Assembly: GCA_947650365.1 (NCBI GenBank)
Contig: CANTAL010000027.1
Span: forward strand, 558,001 to 622,000
Origin: Chamaelirium japonicum
Lineage: Eukaryota; Streptophyta; Magnoliopsida; Liliales; Melanthiaceae
Reading direction: 5' to 3'
DNA: 64,000 bases
The translations under genes and the position numbers were made by a program. Numbering within the stretch: position 1 is the first letter of the stretch; each line of letters starts with the position of its first letter. The notes beneath the pieces were generated by a model. The model ran no database searches. It was not told the DNA's origin and saw only the letters and a program-made list of their open reading frames with translations. Shown here piece by piece: positions 40,139 to 56,591 of the stretch.

Positions 40139-43100
40139 CCCATGAATGTATCCATTCTAATTCTTACGTACGATCCATTCTAATTCATTCATACGATCCA
40201 ATCTAATTCATTCATAAGATCCATTCTAATTCATTCGCACGAATGTATCCATTCTAATTCATTCGTACGATCCATTCTAATTCATTCGCACAATCTATTC
40301 TAATTCATTCGTACGATCCATTCTAATTCATTAGCACGATCCATTCAAATTCTTTCCTACGATCCATTCTATTTCATTCGTACGATCCATTCTTACTCAT
40401 TCGTACGATCCATTCTAATTCATTTGCACGAATGTATCTTTTCTAATTCATTCGTACGACCCATTCTAATTCATTCGCATGATCCATTCTAATTCATTCA
40501 TACGATCCATTCTAATTCATTCGTACGATCCATTCTAATTCATTCGCACGATCCATTCTAATTCATTCATACGATCCATTCTAATTCATTCATACGATCC
40601 ATTCTAATTCATTCACACGAATGTATCCATTCTAATTTATTTGTACGATCCATTCTAATTCATTCGCACAATCTATTCAAATTCATTCGTACGATCCATT
40701 CTAATTCATTAGCACGATCCATTCTAATTCATTCGTACGATCCATTCTATTTCAATCGTACGATCCATTCTTACTCATTCGTACGATCCATTCTAATTCA
40801 TTCGCACGAATGTATCCATTCTAATTCATTCGTACGATCCATTCTAATTCATTCGCACGATCCATTCTAATTCATTCATACGATCCATTCTAATTCATTC
40901 GTACGATCCATTCTAATTCATTCGCACAATCTATTCTAATTTATTCATACGATCCATTCTAATTCATTAGCACGATCCATTCTAATTCATTCGTATGATC
41001 CATTCTATTTCATTCGTACGATCCATTCTTACTTATTCGTACGATCCATTCTAATTCATTCGCACGAATGTATCCATTCTAATTCATTCGTACGATCCAT
41101 TCTATTTCATTCGCACGATCCATTCTAATTCATTTGTACGATCCATTCTAATTCATTCGTACGAACCATTCTAATTCATTCGCACGATCCATTCTAATTC
41201 ATTAATACGATCTATTCTAATTCATTCATACAATCCATTCTAATTCTTTCGCACAAATGTATCCATTCTAATTCATTCGTACAATCCACCCTAATTCATT
41301 CGTATGATCCATTCTAATTTATTCGCACGAATGTATCTATTCTAATTCATTTGTACGATCCATTCGAATTCATTCATACGATCCATTCTAATTCCTTCAT
41401 ACGATCCATTCTAATTCATTCGTACGAATGTATCCATTCTAATTCATTCGTACAATCCATTCTAATTCATTCGCACAATCTATTCTAATTCATTCGTACG
41501 ATCCATTCTAATTCATTCGCACGATCCATTCTAATTCATTTGTACGATCCATTCTAATTCATTCATACAATCCATTCTAATTCTTTTGCACGAATGTATC
41601 CATTCTAATTTATTCGTACGATCCTTTCTAATTCCTTCATACGATCCATTCTAATTCCTTCGTATGATCCATTCTAATTCCTTCGTTCGATCCATTCTAA
41701 TTCATTCCCATGAATGTATCCATTCTAATTCATACGTACATTCTATTCTAATTCATTCATACGATCCAATCTAATGTATCGCACAAATGTATCCATTCTA
41801 ATTCCTTCGTACGATCCATTCGTACGATTCATTCTAATTCCTTCGCACGAATCTATCCATTCTAATTCATTCGTATGATCCATTCGAATTCATTCGCACA
41901 ATCTATTCTAATTCATTCGTACGATCCATTCTAATTCATTAGCACGATCCATTCTAATTCATTCGTACGAATCATTCTATTTCATTCGTACGATCCATTC
42001 TTACTCATTCGTACGATCCATTCTAATTCATTCGCACGAATGTATCCTTTCTAATTCATTCGTACGATCCATTCTAATTCATTCACACGATCCATTCTAA
42101 TTCATTCATACGATCCATTCTAATTCATTCGTACGATCCATTCTAATTCATCCGCATGATCTATTCTAATTCATTCATACGATCCATTCTAATTCATTCA
42201 TATGATCCATTCTAATTCATTCGCACGAATGTATCCATTCTAATTCATTCGTACGATCCATTCTAATTTATTCACACGATCCATTCTAATTCATTCATAT
42301 GATCCAGTCTAATTCATTCGTACGATCCATTCTAACTCAATCGTACGAATGTATCCATTCTAATTCATTCATACGATCCATTCTAATTCATTCGCACGAT
42401 CTATTCTATTTCATTCATACGATCCATTCAATTTCATTCGTACGATCCATTCTTATTCATTCGTATGATCTATTCAAATTCATACGTACGATCCATTCTA
42501 ATTCATTCGTACGATCCATTCTAATTCGTTCGCACAATCTATTCTAATTCATTCGTACGATCCATTCTAATTCATTAGCACGATCCATTCTAATTCATTC
42601 GTACGATCCATTCTATTTCAATCGTACGATCCATTCTTACTCATTCGTACGATCCATTCTAATTCATTCGCACGAATGTATCCATTCTAATTCATTCATA
42701 TATTCCATTCTAATTCATTCGCACGATCCATTCTAATTCATTCGTACGATCCATTCTAATTCATTTGCACGATCCATTCTAATTCATTCATACGATCCAT
42801 TCTAATTCATTCATACGATCCATTCTAATTCATTCGCACGAATGTATCCATTCTAATTCATTCGTACGATCCACTCTAATTTATTCGCACGATCCATTCT
42901 AATTCATTCTTACGATCCTGTCTAATTCATTCGTACGATCCATTCTAATTCATTCGTACGAATGTATCCATTCTAATTCATTCGTACGATCCATTCTAAT
43001 TCATTCGCTCGATCCAATCTAATTCATTCGCACGATCCATTCTAATTCATTCGTACGATCCATTTTATTTCATTCGTACGATCCATTCTTACTCATTCGT

Positions 43101-44954
43101 ACGATCCATTCTAATTCATTCGCATGAATGTATCCATTCTAATTCATTCGTACGATCCATTCTAATTCATTCGCACGATCTATTCTAATTCATTCATACG
43201 ATCCATTCTAATTCATTCGTACGATCCATTCTAATTCATTCGCACGATCTATTCTAATTCATTCATACGATCCATTCTAATTCATTCATACAATCCATTC
43301 TAATTCTTTCGCACGAATGTATCCATTCTAATTCATTCGTACGATCAACCCTAATTCCTTCGTATGATCCATTCTAATTTATTTGCATGAATATATCCAT
43401 TTTAATTCATTCGTACGATCCATTCAAATTCAATCATACGATCCATTTTAATTCATTCATACGATCCATTCTAATTCATTAGCACGAATGTATCCATTCT
43501 AATTCATTCGTACGATCCTTTCTAATTCATTCGCATAATGTATTCTATATCATTCGTACGATCCATTCTAATTCATTCGCACGATCCATTCTAATTCATT
43601 TGCACGATCCATTCTAATTCATTCAGACAGTCCATTCTAATTCTTTTGCACGAATGTATCCATTTAATTCATTCGTACGATCCATTCTAATTCCTTCGTA
43701 CGATCCATTCTAATTCCTTCGTACGATCCATTCTATTTCATTCATATGATCCATTCTAATTCCTTCGTACGATCCGTTCTAATTCATTCCCATGAATGTA
43801 TCCATTCTAATTTAAACGTGCGATCCATTCTAATTCATTTATATGATCCAAACTAATTCATTCATACGATCAATTCTAATTCATTCGCACGAATGTATCC
43901 ATTCTAATTCATTCGTACGATCCATTCTAATTCATTCGCAATATCTTTTCTAATTCATTCGTGCGAACCATTTTAATTCATTAGCCTGATCCATTCCAAT
44001 TCATTCGTACGATCCATTCTATTTCATTCGTACGATCCATTCTTACTCATTCATACGATCCATTCTAATTCATTCGCACGAATGTATCCATTCTAATTCA
44101 TTCGTACGATCCATTCTAATTCATTCGCACGATCCATTCTAATTCATTCATACGATCCATTCTAATTCATTTGTACGATCCATTCTAATTCATTTGTACG
44201 ATCCATTCTAATTCATTCATACGATCCATTCTAATTCGTTGGGACGATCCATTCTAATTCATTCGTACGATCCATTCTATTTCATTCATACGATCCATTC
44301 TTACTCATTCGTACGATCCATTCTAATTCATTCGCACGAATGTATCCATTCTAATTCATTCGTATGATCCATTCTAATTCATTTGCACAATCTATTCTAA
44401 TTAATTTATACGATCCATTCTAATTCATTCTTACGATCCATTCTAATTCATTTGCACGATCCATTCTAATTCATTCATATGATCCATTCTAATTCATTCG
44501 TTCAATCCATTCTAATTCTTTCGCACGAATGTATCCATTCTATTTCATTCGTACGATCCACTCTAATTCCTTCGTATGATCCAATCTAAATCTTTCGAAC
44601 GAATGTGTCCATTCTAATTCATTCGTACGATCCATTCTAATTCATTCATACGATCCATTCTAATTTATTCGCACGAATGTATCCATTCTAATTCATTCGT
44701 ACGATCCATTCTAATTCATTCGCACAATCATTCTAATTCATTCGTACGATCCATTCTAATATATTTGCACGATCCATTCTAATTCATTCATACAATCCAT
44801 TCTAATTCTTTTGCACTAATGTATCCACTCTAATTCATTCGTACGATCCATTTTAATTCCTTCGTATGATCCATTTTAATTCCTTCATACGATCCATTCT
44901 ATTTCATTCGTATGATCCATTCTAACACCTTCGTACGATCCATTCTAATTCATT
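40139..44954 (+). repeat. M-L-S super-repeat, unit 1 (4.82 kb)
   Basis: Three consecutive higher-order blocks between CCCATG anchors of 1,568 (M), 2,082 (L) and 1,166 bp (S). Landmarks in order: TATCTTTTCTAATTC with GACCCATTC (about 40,434), TTTCAATCGTACG (40,752), half unit ATTCGTACGATTC (41,818), CATATATTCC (about 42,688), and CAATATCTTTTC with TTAGCCTGATCC (about 43,940-43,985). The same landmarks in the same order define units 2 and 3, with variations. Confidence 0.82.
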
Positions 44955-47900
44955 CCGATGAATATATCCATTCTAATTCATACGTACGAACTATTCTAAT
45001 TCATTCATACGATCCAATCTAATTCATTCATAAGATCCATTCCAATTCATTCGCACGAATATATCCATTCTAATTCATTCGTACGATCCATTCTAATTCA
45101 TTCGCACAATCTATTCTAATTCATTCGTACGATCCATTCTAATTCATTGGCACGATCCATTCTAATTCTTTCATACTATCCATTCTATTTCATTCGTACG
45201 ATCAATTCTTACTCATTCGTACGATCCATTCTAATTCATTCGCACGAATGTATCCTTTCTAATTCATTCGTACGACCCATTCTAATTCATTCACATGATC
45301 CATTCTAATTCATTCATACGATCCATTCTAATTCATTCGTACGATCCATTCTAATTCATTCGCACGATCCATTCTAATTCATTCATACGATCCATTCTAA
45401 TTCATTCATACGATCCATTCTAATTCATTCACATGAATGTATCCACTCTAATTCATTCGTACGATCCATTCTAATTCATTCGCACAATCTATTCAAATTC
45501 ATTCGTACGATCCATTCTAATTCACTAGCACGATCCATTCTAATTCATTCGTACGATTCATTCTATTTCAATCGTACGATCCATTCTTACTCATTCGTAC
45601 GATCCATTCTAATTCATTCGCACGAATGTATCCATTCTAATTCATTCGTACGATCCATTCTAATTCATTTGCACGATCCATTCTAATTCATTCGTACGAT
45701 CCATTCTAATTCATTTGCACAATCTATTCTAATTTATTCGTACGATTTATTCTAATTCATTAGCACGATCCATTCTAATTCATTCGTACGATCCATTCTA
45801 TTTTATTCATACGATCCATTCGTACTCATTCGTACGATCCATTCTAATTCATTCGCACGAATGTATCCATGCTAATTCATTCGTACGATCCATTCTAATT
45901 CATTCGCACGATCCATTCTAATTCATTCATATGATTCATTCCAATTCATTCGTACGATCCATTCTAATTCATTCGCACGATCCATTCTAATTCATTCATA
46001 CGATCCATTCTAATTCATTCATACAATCCATTCTAATTCTTTCGCACGAATGTATCCATTCTAATTCATTCGTACATTCCACCCTAATTCCTTCGTATGA
46101 TCCATTCTAATTCATTCGCATGAATGTATCTATTCAAATTCATTCGTACGATCCATTCGAATTCATTCATACGATCCATTCTAATTTATTCATACGATCC
46201 ATTCTAATTCATTCGCACGAATGTATCCATTCTAATTCATTTGTACGATCCATTCTAATCCATTCGCACAATCTATTCTAATTCATTCGTACGATCCATT
46301 CTAATTCATTCACACGATCCATTCTAATTCATTTGTACGATCTATTCTAATTCATTCATACAATCCATTCTAATTCTTTTGCACGAATGTATCCATTCTA
46401 ATTCATTCGTACGATCCATTCTAATTCCTTCATACGATCCATTCTAATTCCTTCGTATGATCCATTCTAATTCCTTCGTTCGATCTATTCTAATTCATTC
46501 CCATGAATGTATCCATTTTAATTCATACGTACGATCCATTCTAATTCATTCATACGATCCAATCTAATTCATTCATACGATCCATTCTAATTCATTCGCA
46601 CGAATGTATCCATTCTAATTCCTTCGTACGATCCATTCGTACGATACATTCTAATTCCTTCGCACGAATGTATCCATTCTAATTCATCCGTATGATCCAT
46701 TCGAATTCATTCGCACAATCTATTCTAATTCATTCGTACGATCCATTCTAATTCATTAGCACGATCCATTCTAATTCATTCGTACGAACCATTCTATTTC
46801 ATTCGTACGATCTATTCTAATTCATTCGCACGATCCATTCTAATTCATTCATACGATCCATTCTAATTCATTCGTACGATCCATTCTAATTCATTCGCAC
46901 GATCCATTCTAATTCATTCATACGATCCATTCTAATTCATTCGCACGAATGTATCCATTCTAATTCATTCGTACCATCCATTCTAATTCATTCGCACGAT
47001 CCATTCTAATTCATTCATACGATCCAGTCTAATTCATTCGTACGATCCATTCTAATTCATTCGTATGAATGTACCCATTCTAATTCATTCGTATGATCCA
47101 TTCTAATTCATTCGCACGATCCAATCTAATTCATTCGAACGATCCATTCTAATTCATTCGTACAATCCATTCAATTTCATTCGTACGATCCGTTCTTACT
47201 CATTCGTACGATCCATTCAAATTCATACGTACAATCCATTCTAATTCATTCGTACGATCCATTCTAATTCGTTCGCACAATCTATTCTAATTCATTCGTA
47301 CGATCCATTCTAATTGATTAGCACGATTCATTCTAATTCATTCGTACGATCCATTCTATTTCGTTCGTACGATCCATTCTTACTCATTCGTACGATCCAT
47401 TCTAATTCATTCATACATTCCATTTTAATTCATTCGCACGATCCATTCTAATTCATTCGTATGATCCATTTTAATTCTTTCGCACGATCCATTCTAATTC
47501 AGTCATACGATCCATTCTAATTCATTCAAACGATCCATTCTAATTCATTCGCACGAATGTATCCATTCTAATTCATTCGTACGATCCATTCTAATTCATT
47601 CGCACGATCCATTCTAATTCATTCATACGATCAAGTCTAATTCATTCGTACGATCCATTCTAATTCATTCGTACGAATGTATCCATTCTAATTCATTCGT
47701 GCGATCCATTCTAATTCATTCGCACGATCCAATCTAATTCATTCGCACGATCCATTCTAATTCATTCGTACGATCCATTCTATTTCATTCGTACGATCCA
47801 TTCTTACTCATTCGTATGATCCATTCTAATTCATTCGCATGAATGTATCCATTCTAATTCAATCGTATGATCCATTCTAATACGATCTATTCTAATTCAT

Positions 47901-49664
47901 TCATATGATCCATTCAAATTCATTCGTACGATCCATTCTAATTCATTCGCACGATCTATTCTAATTCATTCCTACGATCCATTCTAATTCATTCATACAA
48001 TCCATTCTAATTCTTTCGCACGAATGTATCCATTCTAATTCATTCGTACGATCCACCCTAATTCCTTTGTATGATCCATTCTAATTTATTCGCATGAATG
48101 TATCCATTCTAATTCATTCGTACGATCCATTCGAATTCATTCATACGATCCATTTTAATTCATTCATACAATCCATTCTAATTCATTCGCACGAATGTAT
48201 CCATTCTAATTCATTCGTACGATCCATTCTAATTCATTCGCACAATGTATTCTAATTCATTCGTACGATCCATTCTAATTCATTCGCACGATCCATTCTA
48301 ATTCATTTGCACGATCCATTCTTATTCATTCATACAGTCCATTCTAATTCTTTTGCACGAATGTATCCATTCTAATTTATTCATATGATCCATTCTAATT
48401 CCTTCGTACGATCTATTCAAATTCCTTCGTACGATCCATTCTAATTCCTTCCTACGATCCATTCTAATTCATTCCCATGAATGTATCCATTCTAATTTAT
48501 ACGTACGATCCATTCTAATTCATTCATACGATCCAATCTAATTCATTCATACGATCCATTCTCATTCACAGGAATGTATCCATTCTAATTCAGTCGTACG
48601 ATCCATTCTAATTCATTCGCACTATCTTATCTAATTCATTCGTACGATCCATTTTAATTCATTCGCCTGATCCATTCTAATTCATTCGTACGATCCATTC
48701 TATTTCATTCGTACGATCCATTCTTACTCATTCATACGATCCATTCTAATTCATTCGCACGAATGTATCCATTCTAATTCATTCGTACGATCCATTCTAA
48801 TTCATTCGCATGATCCATTCTAATTCATTCATACGATCCATTCTAATTCATTCACACGATCCAATCTAATTCATTCGCACGATCCATTCTAATTCATTCG
48901 TACGATCCATTCTATTTCATTCGTACGATCCATTCTTATTCATTCGTACGATCCATTCTAATTCATTCGCATGAATGTATCCATTCTAATTCAATCATAT
49001 GATCCATTCTAATTCATTCGCACGATCTATTCTAATTCATTCATACGATCCATTCTAATTCATTCGTACGATCCATTCTAATTCATTCGCACGATCTATT
49101 CTAATTCATTCCTACGATCCATTCTAATTCATTCACACAATCCATTCTAATTCTTTCGCACGAATGTATCCATTCTAATTCTTTCGCACGAATGTATCCA
49201 TTCTAATTCATTCGTACGATCCACCCTAATTCCTTCGTATGACCCATTCTAATTTATTCGCATGAATGTATCCATTCTAATTCATTCGTACGATCCATTC
49301 GAATTCATTCATACGATCCATTTTAATTCATTCATACGATCCATTCTAATTCATTCGCACGAATGTATCCATTCTAATTCATTCGTACGATCCATTCTAA
49401 TTCATTCGCACAATGATTTCTAATTCATTCGTATGATCCATTCTAATTCATTCGCACGATCCATTCTAACTCATTTGCACGATCCATTCTAATTCATTCA
49501 TACAGTCCATTCTAATTCTTTTGCACGAATGTATCCATTCTAATTCATTCGTATGATCCATTCTAATTCCTTCGTACGATCTATTCTAATTCCTTCGTAC
49601 GATCCATTCTAATTCCTTCCTACGATCCAATCTAATTCATTCGTATGATCCATTCTAAATCATT
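44955..49664 (+). repeat. M-L-S super-repeat, unit 2 (4.71 kb)
   Basis: Blocks of 1,545 (M), 1,974 (L) and 1,191 bp (S). The first anchor is altered to CCGATG. It repeats unit 1 landmarks at about 45,252 (CCTTTCTAATTC/GACCCATTC), 45,565 (TTTCAATCGTACG), 46,635 (half unit), 47,405 (CATACATTCC) and 48,620 (ACTATCTTATC). A further short block of 1,167 bp follows (49,665-50,831), itself a near copy of the S block. Confidence 0.82.
49139..49200 (+). repeat. Doubled TTTCGCACGAATGT unit
   Basis: The 28-bp unit with TTCTTTCGCACGAATGT occurs twice in a row; elsewhere it is single. It is a simple one-unit duplication. Confidence 0.85.
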
Positions 49665-52600
49665 CCCATGAATGTATCCATTATAATTTATACGTACGAT
49701 CCATTCTAATTCATTCATACGATCCAATCTAATTCATTCATACGATCCATTCTAATTCATTCACACGAATGTATCCATTCTAATTCATTCGTACGATCCA
49801 TTCTAATTCATTCGCACTATCTTTTCTAATTCATTCGTACGATCCATTTTAATTCATTAGCCTGATCCATCCTAATTCATTCGTACGATCCATTCTATTT
49901 CATTCGTACGATCCATTCTTACTCATTCATACGATCCATTCTAATTCATTCGCACGAATGTATCCATTCTAATTCATTCGTACGATCCATTCTAATTCAT
50001 TCGCACGATCCATTCTAATTCATTCATACGATCCATTCTAAATCATTTGTACAATCCATTCTAATTCATTCGCACAATCTATTCTAATTCATTCGTACGA
50101 TCCATTCGAATTTGTTAGCACGATCCATTCTAATTCATTCGTACGATCCATTCTATTTCATTCGTACGATCCATTCTAATTCATTCGCACGAATGTATCC
50201 ATTCTAATTCATTCGTATGATCCATTCTAATTCATTTGCACGATCTATTCTAATTCATTCATACGATTCATTCTAATTCATTCTTACGATTCATTCTAAT
50301 TCATTTGCACGATCCATTCTAATTCATTCATATGATCCATTCTAATTCATTCGTACAATCCATTCTAATTCTTTCGCACGAATGTATCCATTCTAATTCA
50401 TTCGTACGATCCACCCTAATTCCATCGTATGATCCATTCTAATTCATTCGAACGAATGTATCCATTCTAATTCATTCGTACGATCCATTATAATTCATTC
50501 ATACGATCCATTCTAATTCATTCGCACGAATGTATCCATTCTAATTCATTCGTACGATCCATTCAAATTCATTCGCACAATCTATTCTAATTCATTCGTA
50601 CGATCCATTCTAATTCATTCGTACGATCCATTCTAATTCATTTGCATGATCCATTCTAATTCATTCATACAATCCACTCTAATTCTTTTGCACAAATGTA
50701 TCCATTCTAATTTATTCGTACGATCCATTCTAATTCCTTCGTATGATCCATTCTAATTCCTTCGTACGATCCATTCTATTTCATTCGTATGATCCATTCT
50801 AATTCCTTTGTACGATCCATTCTAATTCATTCCCATGAATGTATCCATTCTAATGCATTCGTACGATCCATTCTAATTCATTCATACGGTCCAATCTAAT
50901 TCATTCATAAGATCCATTCTAATTCATTCGCACGAATGTATCCATTCTAATTCATTCGTACGATCCATCCTAATTCCTTCACACAATCTATTCTAATTCA
51001 TTCGTACGATCCATTCTAATTCATTAGCACGATCCATTCTAATTCTTTCGTATGATCCATTCTATTTCATTCGTACGATCCATTCTTACTCATTCGTACA
51101 ATCCATTCTAATTCATTCGCATGAATGTATCCTTTCTAATTCATTCGTACGACCCATTCTAATTCATTCGCATGATCCATTCTAATTCATTCATACGATC
51201 CATTCTAATTCATTCGCACGATCCATTCTAATTCATTCATACGATCCATTCTAATTCATTCATAAGATCTATTCTAATTCATTCACACGAATGTATCTAT
51301 TCTAATTCATTCGTACGATCCATTCTAATTCATTCGTACAATCTATTCAAATTCATTCATACGATCCATTCTAATTCATTAGCACGATCCTTTCTAATTC
51401 ATTCATACGATCCATTCTATTTCAATCGTACAATCCATTCTAATTCATTCATACGATCCATTCTAATTCATTCGTACGATCCACTCTAATTCATTCGCAC
51501 AGTCTATTCTAATTTATTCGTACGATCCATTCTAATTCATTAGCACGATCCATTCTAATTCATTCGTACGATCCATTCTATTTCATTCATACGATCCATT
51601 CGTACTTATTCGTACGATCCATTCTAATACATTCGCACAAATGTATCCATTCTAATTCATTCGTACGATCCATTCTAATTCATTCGCACGATCCATTCTA
51701 ATTCATTCATACGATCCATTCTAATTCATTTGTACGATCCATTCTAATTCATTCGCACGATCCATTCTAATTCATTCATACGATCCATTCTAATTCATTC
51801 ATACAATCCATTTTAATTCTTTCGCACGAATGTATCCATTCTAATTCATTCGTACAATCCACCCAAATTCCTTCGTATAATCCATTCTAATTCATTCGCA
51901 CAAATGTATCCATTCTAATTCATTCGTACGATCCATTAGAATTCATTCATACGATCCATTCTAATTTATTCATACGATCCATTCTAATTCATTCACACAA
52001 ATGTATCCATTCTAATTCATTCGTACGATCCATTCTAATTCATTCGCACGATCTATTCTAATTCATTCGTACGATCCATTCTAATTCATTCGCACGATCC
52101 ATTCTAATTCATTTGTACGATCCATTCTAATTCATTCATACAATCCATTCTAATTGTTTTGCACGAATGTATCCATTCTAATTCATTCGTACAATCCATT
52201 CTAATTCCTTCATACGATCCATTCTAATTCCTTCGTATGATCTATTCTAATTCCTTCGTTCGATCCATTCTAATTCAATCCCATGAATGTATCCATTCTA
52301 ATTCATACGTACGATCCATTCTAATTCATTCATACGATCCAATCTAATTCATTCATACGATCCATTCTAATTCATTCGCACGAATGTATCTATTCTAATT
52401 CATTCTAATTCCTTCGTACGATCCATTCGTACGATACATTCTAATTCCTTCGCACGAATGTATCCATTCTAATTCATCCGTATGATCCATTCGAATTCAT
52501 TCGCACAATCTATTCTAATTTATTCGTACGATCCATTCTAATTCATTCGCATGATCCATTCTAATTCATTCGTACGATCCATTCTAATTCATTCGCATGA

Positions 52601-55079
52601 TTCATTCTAATTCATTCATACGATCCATTATAATTTATTCATACGATCCATTCTAATTCATTCGCACGAATGTATCCATTCTAATTTATTCGTACGATTC
52701 ATTCTAATTCATTTGCACGTTCCATTCTAATTCGTTCATACGATCCAGTCTAATTCATTCGTACGATCCATTCTAATTCATTCGCACGTTTCATTCTAAT
52801 TCATTCGTACGATGCATTCTATTTCATTCGTACGATCCATTCTTACTCATTCGTACGATCCATTCTAATTCATTCGCACGAATGTATCCATTCTAATTCA
52901 TTCATACATTCCATTCTAATTCATTCGCACTATCCATTCTAATTCATTCGTACGATCCATTCTAATTCATTCGCACGATCCATTCTAATTCATTCATATG
53001 ATCCATTCTAATTCATTCATACGATCCATTCTAATTCATTCGCACAAATGTATCCATTCAAATTCATTCGTACGATCCATTCTAATTCATTCGCACGATC
53101 CATTCTAATTCATTCATACGATCCAGTCTAATTCATTCGTACGATCCATTCTAATTCATTCGTACGAATGTATACATTCTGATTCATTCGTGCGATCCAT
53201 TCTAATTCATTCGCACGATCCAATCTAATTCATCCGCACGATCCATTCTAATTCATTCGTACGATCCATTCTATTTCATTCGTATGATCCATTCTTACTC
53301 ATTCGTACGATCCATTCTAATTCATTCGCATGAATATATCCATTCTAATTCATTCGTATGATCCATTCAAATTCATTCGAATGATCTATTCTAATTCATT
53401 CATACGATCCATTCTAATTCATTCGTACGATCCATTCTAATTCATTCGCACGATCTATTCTAATTCATTCATACGATCTATTCTAATTCATTCATACAAT
53501 CCATTCTAATTCTTTCGCACGAATGTATCCATTCTAATTCATTCGTACGATCCATTCTAATTCATTCGCACAATCGATTCTAATTCATTCGTACGATCCA
53601 TTCTAATTCATTCGCACGATCCATTCTATTTCATTTATACGATCAATTCTAATTCATTCATACAATCCATTCTAATTCGTTTACACGAATATATCCATTC
53701 TAATTCATTCGTACGATCCATTCTAATTCCTTCATACGATCCATTCTAATTCCTTCGTATGATCCATTCTAATTCATTCGTTCGATCCATTCTAATTCAT
53801 TCTCATGAATGTATCCATTCTAATTCATACATACGACCCATTCTAATTCATTCATACGATCCAATCTAATTCATTCATACGATCCATTCTAATTCATTCG
53901 CACAAATGTATCCATTCGTACGATACATTCTAATTCCTTCGTACAAATGTATCCATTCTAATTCATTCGTACGATCCATTCTAATTTATTCGCACAATCT
54001 ATTCTAATTCATTCGTACGATCCATTCTAATTCATTAGCACGATCCATTCTAATTCATTCAAACGAACCATTCTATTTTATTCGTACGATCCATTCTTAC
54101 TCATTCGTACGATCCATTCTAATTCATTCGCACGAATGTATCCATTCTAATTCATTCGTACGATCCACTCTAATTCATTCGCACGATCCATTCTAATTCA
54201 TTCATACGTTCCATTCTAATTTATTCATACGATCCATTCTAATTCATTCGCACGATCCATTCTAATTCAATCGCACGATCCATTCTAATTCATTAGCACG
54301 ATCCATTCTAATTCATTCGTACGATCCATTCTATTTCATTGGTACGATCCATTCTTACTCATTCGTACGATCCATTCTAATTCATTCGCATGAATGTATC
54401 CATTCTAATTCATTCGTACGTTCCATTCTAATTCATTTGCACGATCCATTCTAAGTCATTCATACGATCCATTCTAATTCATTCGTACGATCCATTCTAA
54501 TTCATTCGTACGATCTATTCTTACTCATTCGTATGATCCATTCTATTCATTCGCACGAATGTATCCATTCTAATTCATTCGTACGATCCATTCTAATTCA
54601 TTCGCACGATCCATTCTAATTCATTTATACGATCCATTCTAATTCATTCGTACGATCCATTCTTATTCATTCGCACGATCAATTCTAATTCATTCATACA
54701 ATCCATTCTAATTCTTTAACACGAATGTATCCATTCTAATTCATTCGTACGATCCACCCTAATTCCTTCGTATGATCCATTCTAATTCATTCGCACGAAT
54801 GTTTCCATTCTAATTCATTCGTACGATCCATTTGAATTCATTCATACGATCTATTCTAATTCATTCATACGATCCATTCTAATTCATTCGCACGAATGTA
54901 TCTATTCGAATTCATTAGTACGATCCATTCTAATTCATTCGCACAATCGATTCTAATTCATTCGTACGATCCATTCTAATTCATTCGCACGATCCATTCT
55001 AATTCATTTGTATGATCCATTCTAATTCATTCATACAATCCATTCTAATTCTTTTGCACGAATGTATCCATTCTAATGC
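49411..55079 (+). repeat. Duplicated segment, proximal copy
   Basis: This stretch matches 59,982-64,000 in two collinear parts. 49,411-51,185 matches at offsets 10,571, 10,594 and 10,525; 52,815-55,079 matches at offsets 8,888 and 8,921. The interval between (about 51.19-52.81 kb) is missing from the distal copy. The last offset step, 33 bp near 53,915, is one unit plus a 10-bp partial duplication. Confidence 0.88.
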
Positions 55080-56591
55080 ATTCGTACGATCCATTCTAAT
55101 TCCTTCGTACGATCCATTCTAATTTCTTCGTACGATCCATTCTAATTCATTCCCATGAATGTATCCATTCTAATTCATACGTACGATCCATTCTAATTCA
55201 TTCATACGATCCAATCTAATTCATTCATACGATCTATTCCAATTCATTCGCACGAATGTATCCATTCTAATTCATTCGTACGATCCATTCTAATTCATTC
55301 TCACAATTTATTCTAATTCATTCTAATTCATTCGTACGATCTATTCTAATTCATTCGTACGATCCATTCTAATTCATTCGCACGCATATATCCATTCTAA
55401 TTCATTCATACATTCCATTCTAATTCATTCGCACGATCCATTCTAATTCATTCATACGATCCATTCTAATTCATTCGTACGATCCATTCTAATTCATTCG
55501 CACGATCCATTCTAATTCATTCATACGATCCATTCTAATTTATTCATACGATCCATTCTAATTCATTCGCACGAATGTATCCGTTCTAATTCATTTGTAC
55601 GATCCATTCTAATACATTCGCACAATCTATTCTAATTCATTCATACGATCCATTCTATTTCATTCGTACGATCCATTCTTACTCATTCGAACGATCTATT
55701 CTAATTCATTCGCACGAATGTATAGATTCTAATTCATTCATACGATCCATTCTAATTCATTTGCACGATCCATTCTAATTCATTCATACGATCCATTCTA
55801 ATTCATTTGTACGATCCATTCTAATTCATTCGCACAATCTATTCTAATTCATTCGTACGATCCATTCTAATTCATTAGCACGAACCATTCTAATTCATTC
55901 GTACGGTCCATTCTATTTCATTCGTACGATCCATTCTTACTCATTCGTACGATCCATTCTAATTCATTCGCAAGATTTTATCTATTCTAATTCATTCGTA
56001 CGATCCATTCTAATTCATTCACACGATCCATTCCAATTCATTCATACGATCCATTCTAATTCATTCGTATGATCCATTCTAATTCATTCGCACGATCCAT
56101 TCTAATTCATTCATACGATCCATTCTAATTCATTCATACAATCCAATCCAATTCTTTCGCACGAATGTATCCATTCTAATTCATTCGTACGGTCCACCCT
56201 AATTCCTTCGTATGATCCATTCTAATTCATTCGCATGAATGTATCCATTCTAATTCATTTGTACGATCCATTCGAATTCATTCATACGATCTATTCTAAT
56301 TCATTCATACGATCCATTCTAATTCATTCGCACGAATGTATCCATTCTAATTCATTCGTATGATCCATTCTAATTCATTCGCACAATCTATTCTAATTCA
56401 TTTGCACGATCCATTCTAATTCATTTGCACGATCCATTCTAATTCATTCATACAATCCATTCTAATTCTTTTGCACTAATGTATCCATTCTAATTCCTTC
56501 GTACGATCCATTCTAATTCCTTCGTACGATCCATTCTATTTCATTCGTATGATCCATTCTAAATCCTTCGTATGATCTATTCTAATTCATT

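Noticed and set aside
19420..42547. Plus-strand open frames at 19,420, 22,702, 23,224, 26,508, 29,921, 36,466 and 42,299 (68-82 codons)
   Set aside because: All are translations of the forward satellite. Their lengths are limited by stops arising in variant units and by the frame change at 28-bp units. The two at 23,224 and 29,921 are similar because the DNA was duplicated, not because a protein is conserved.
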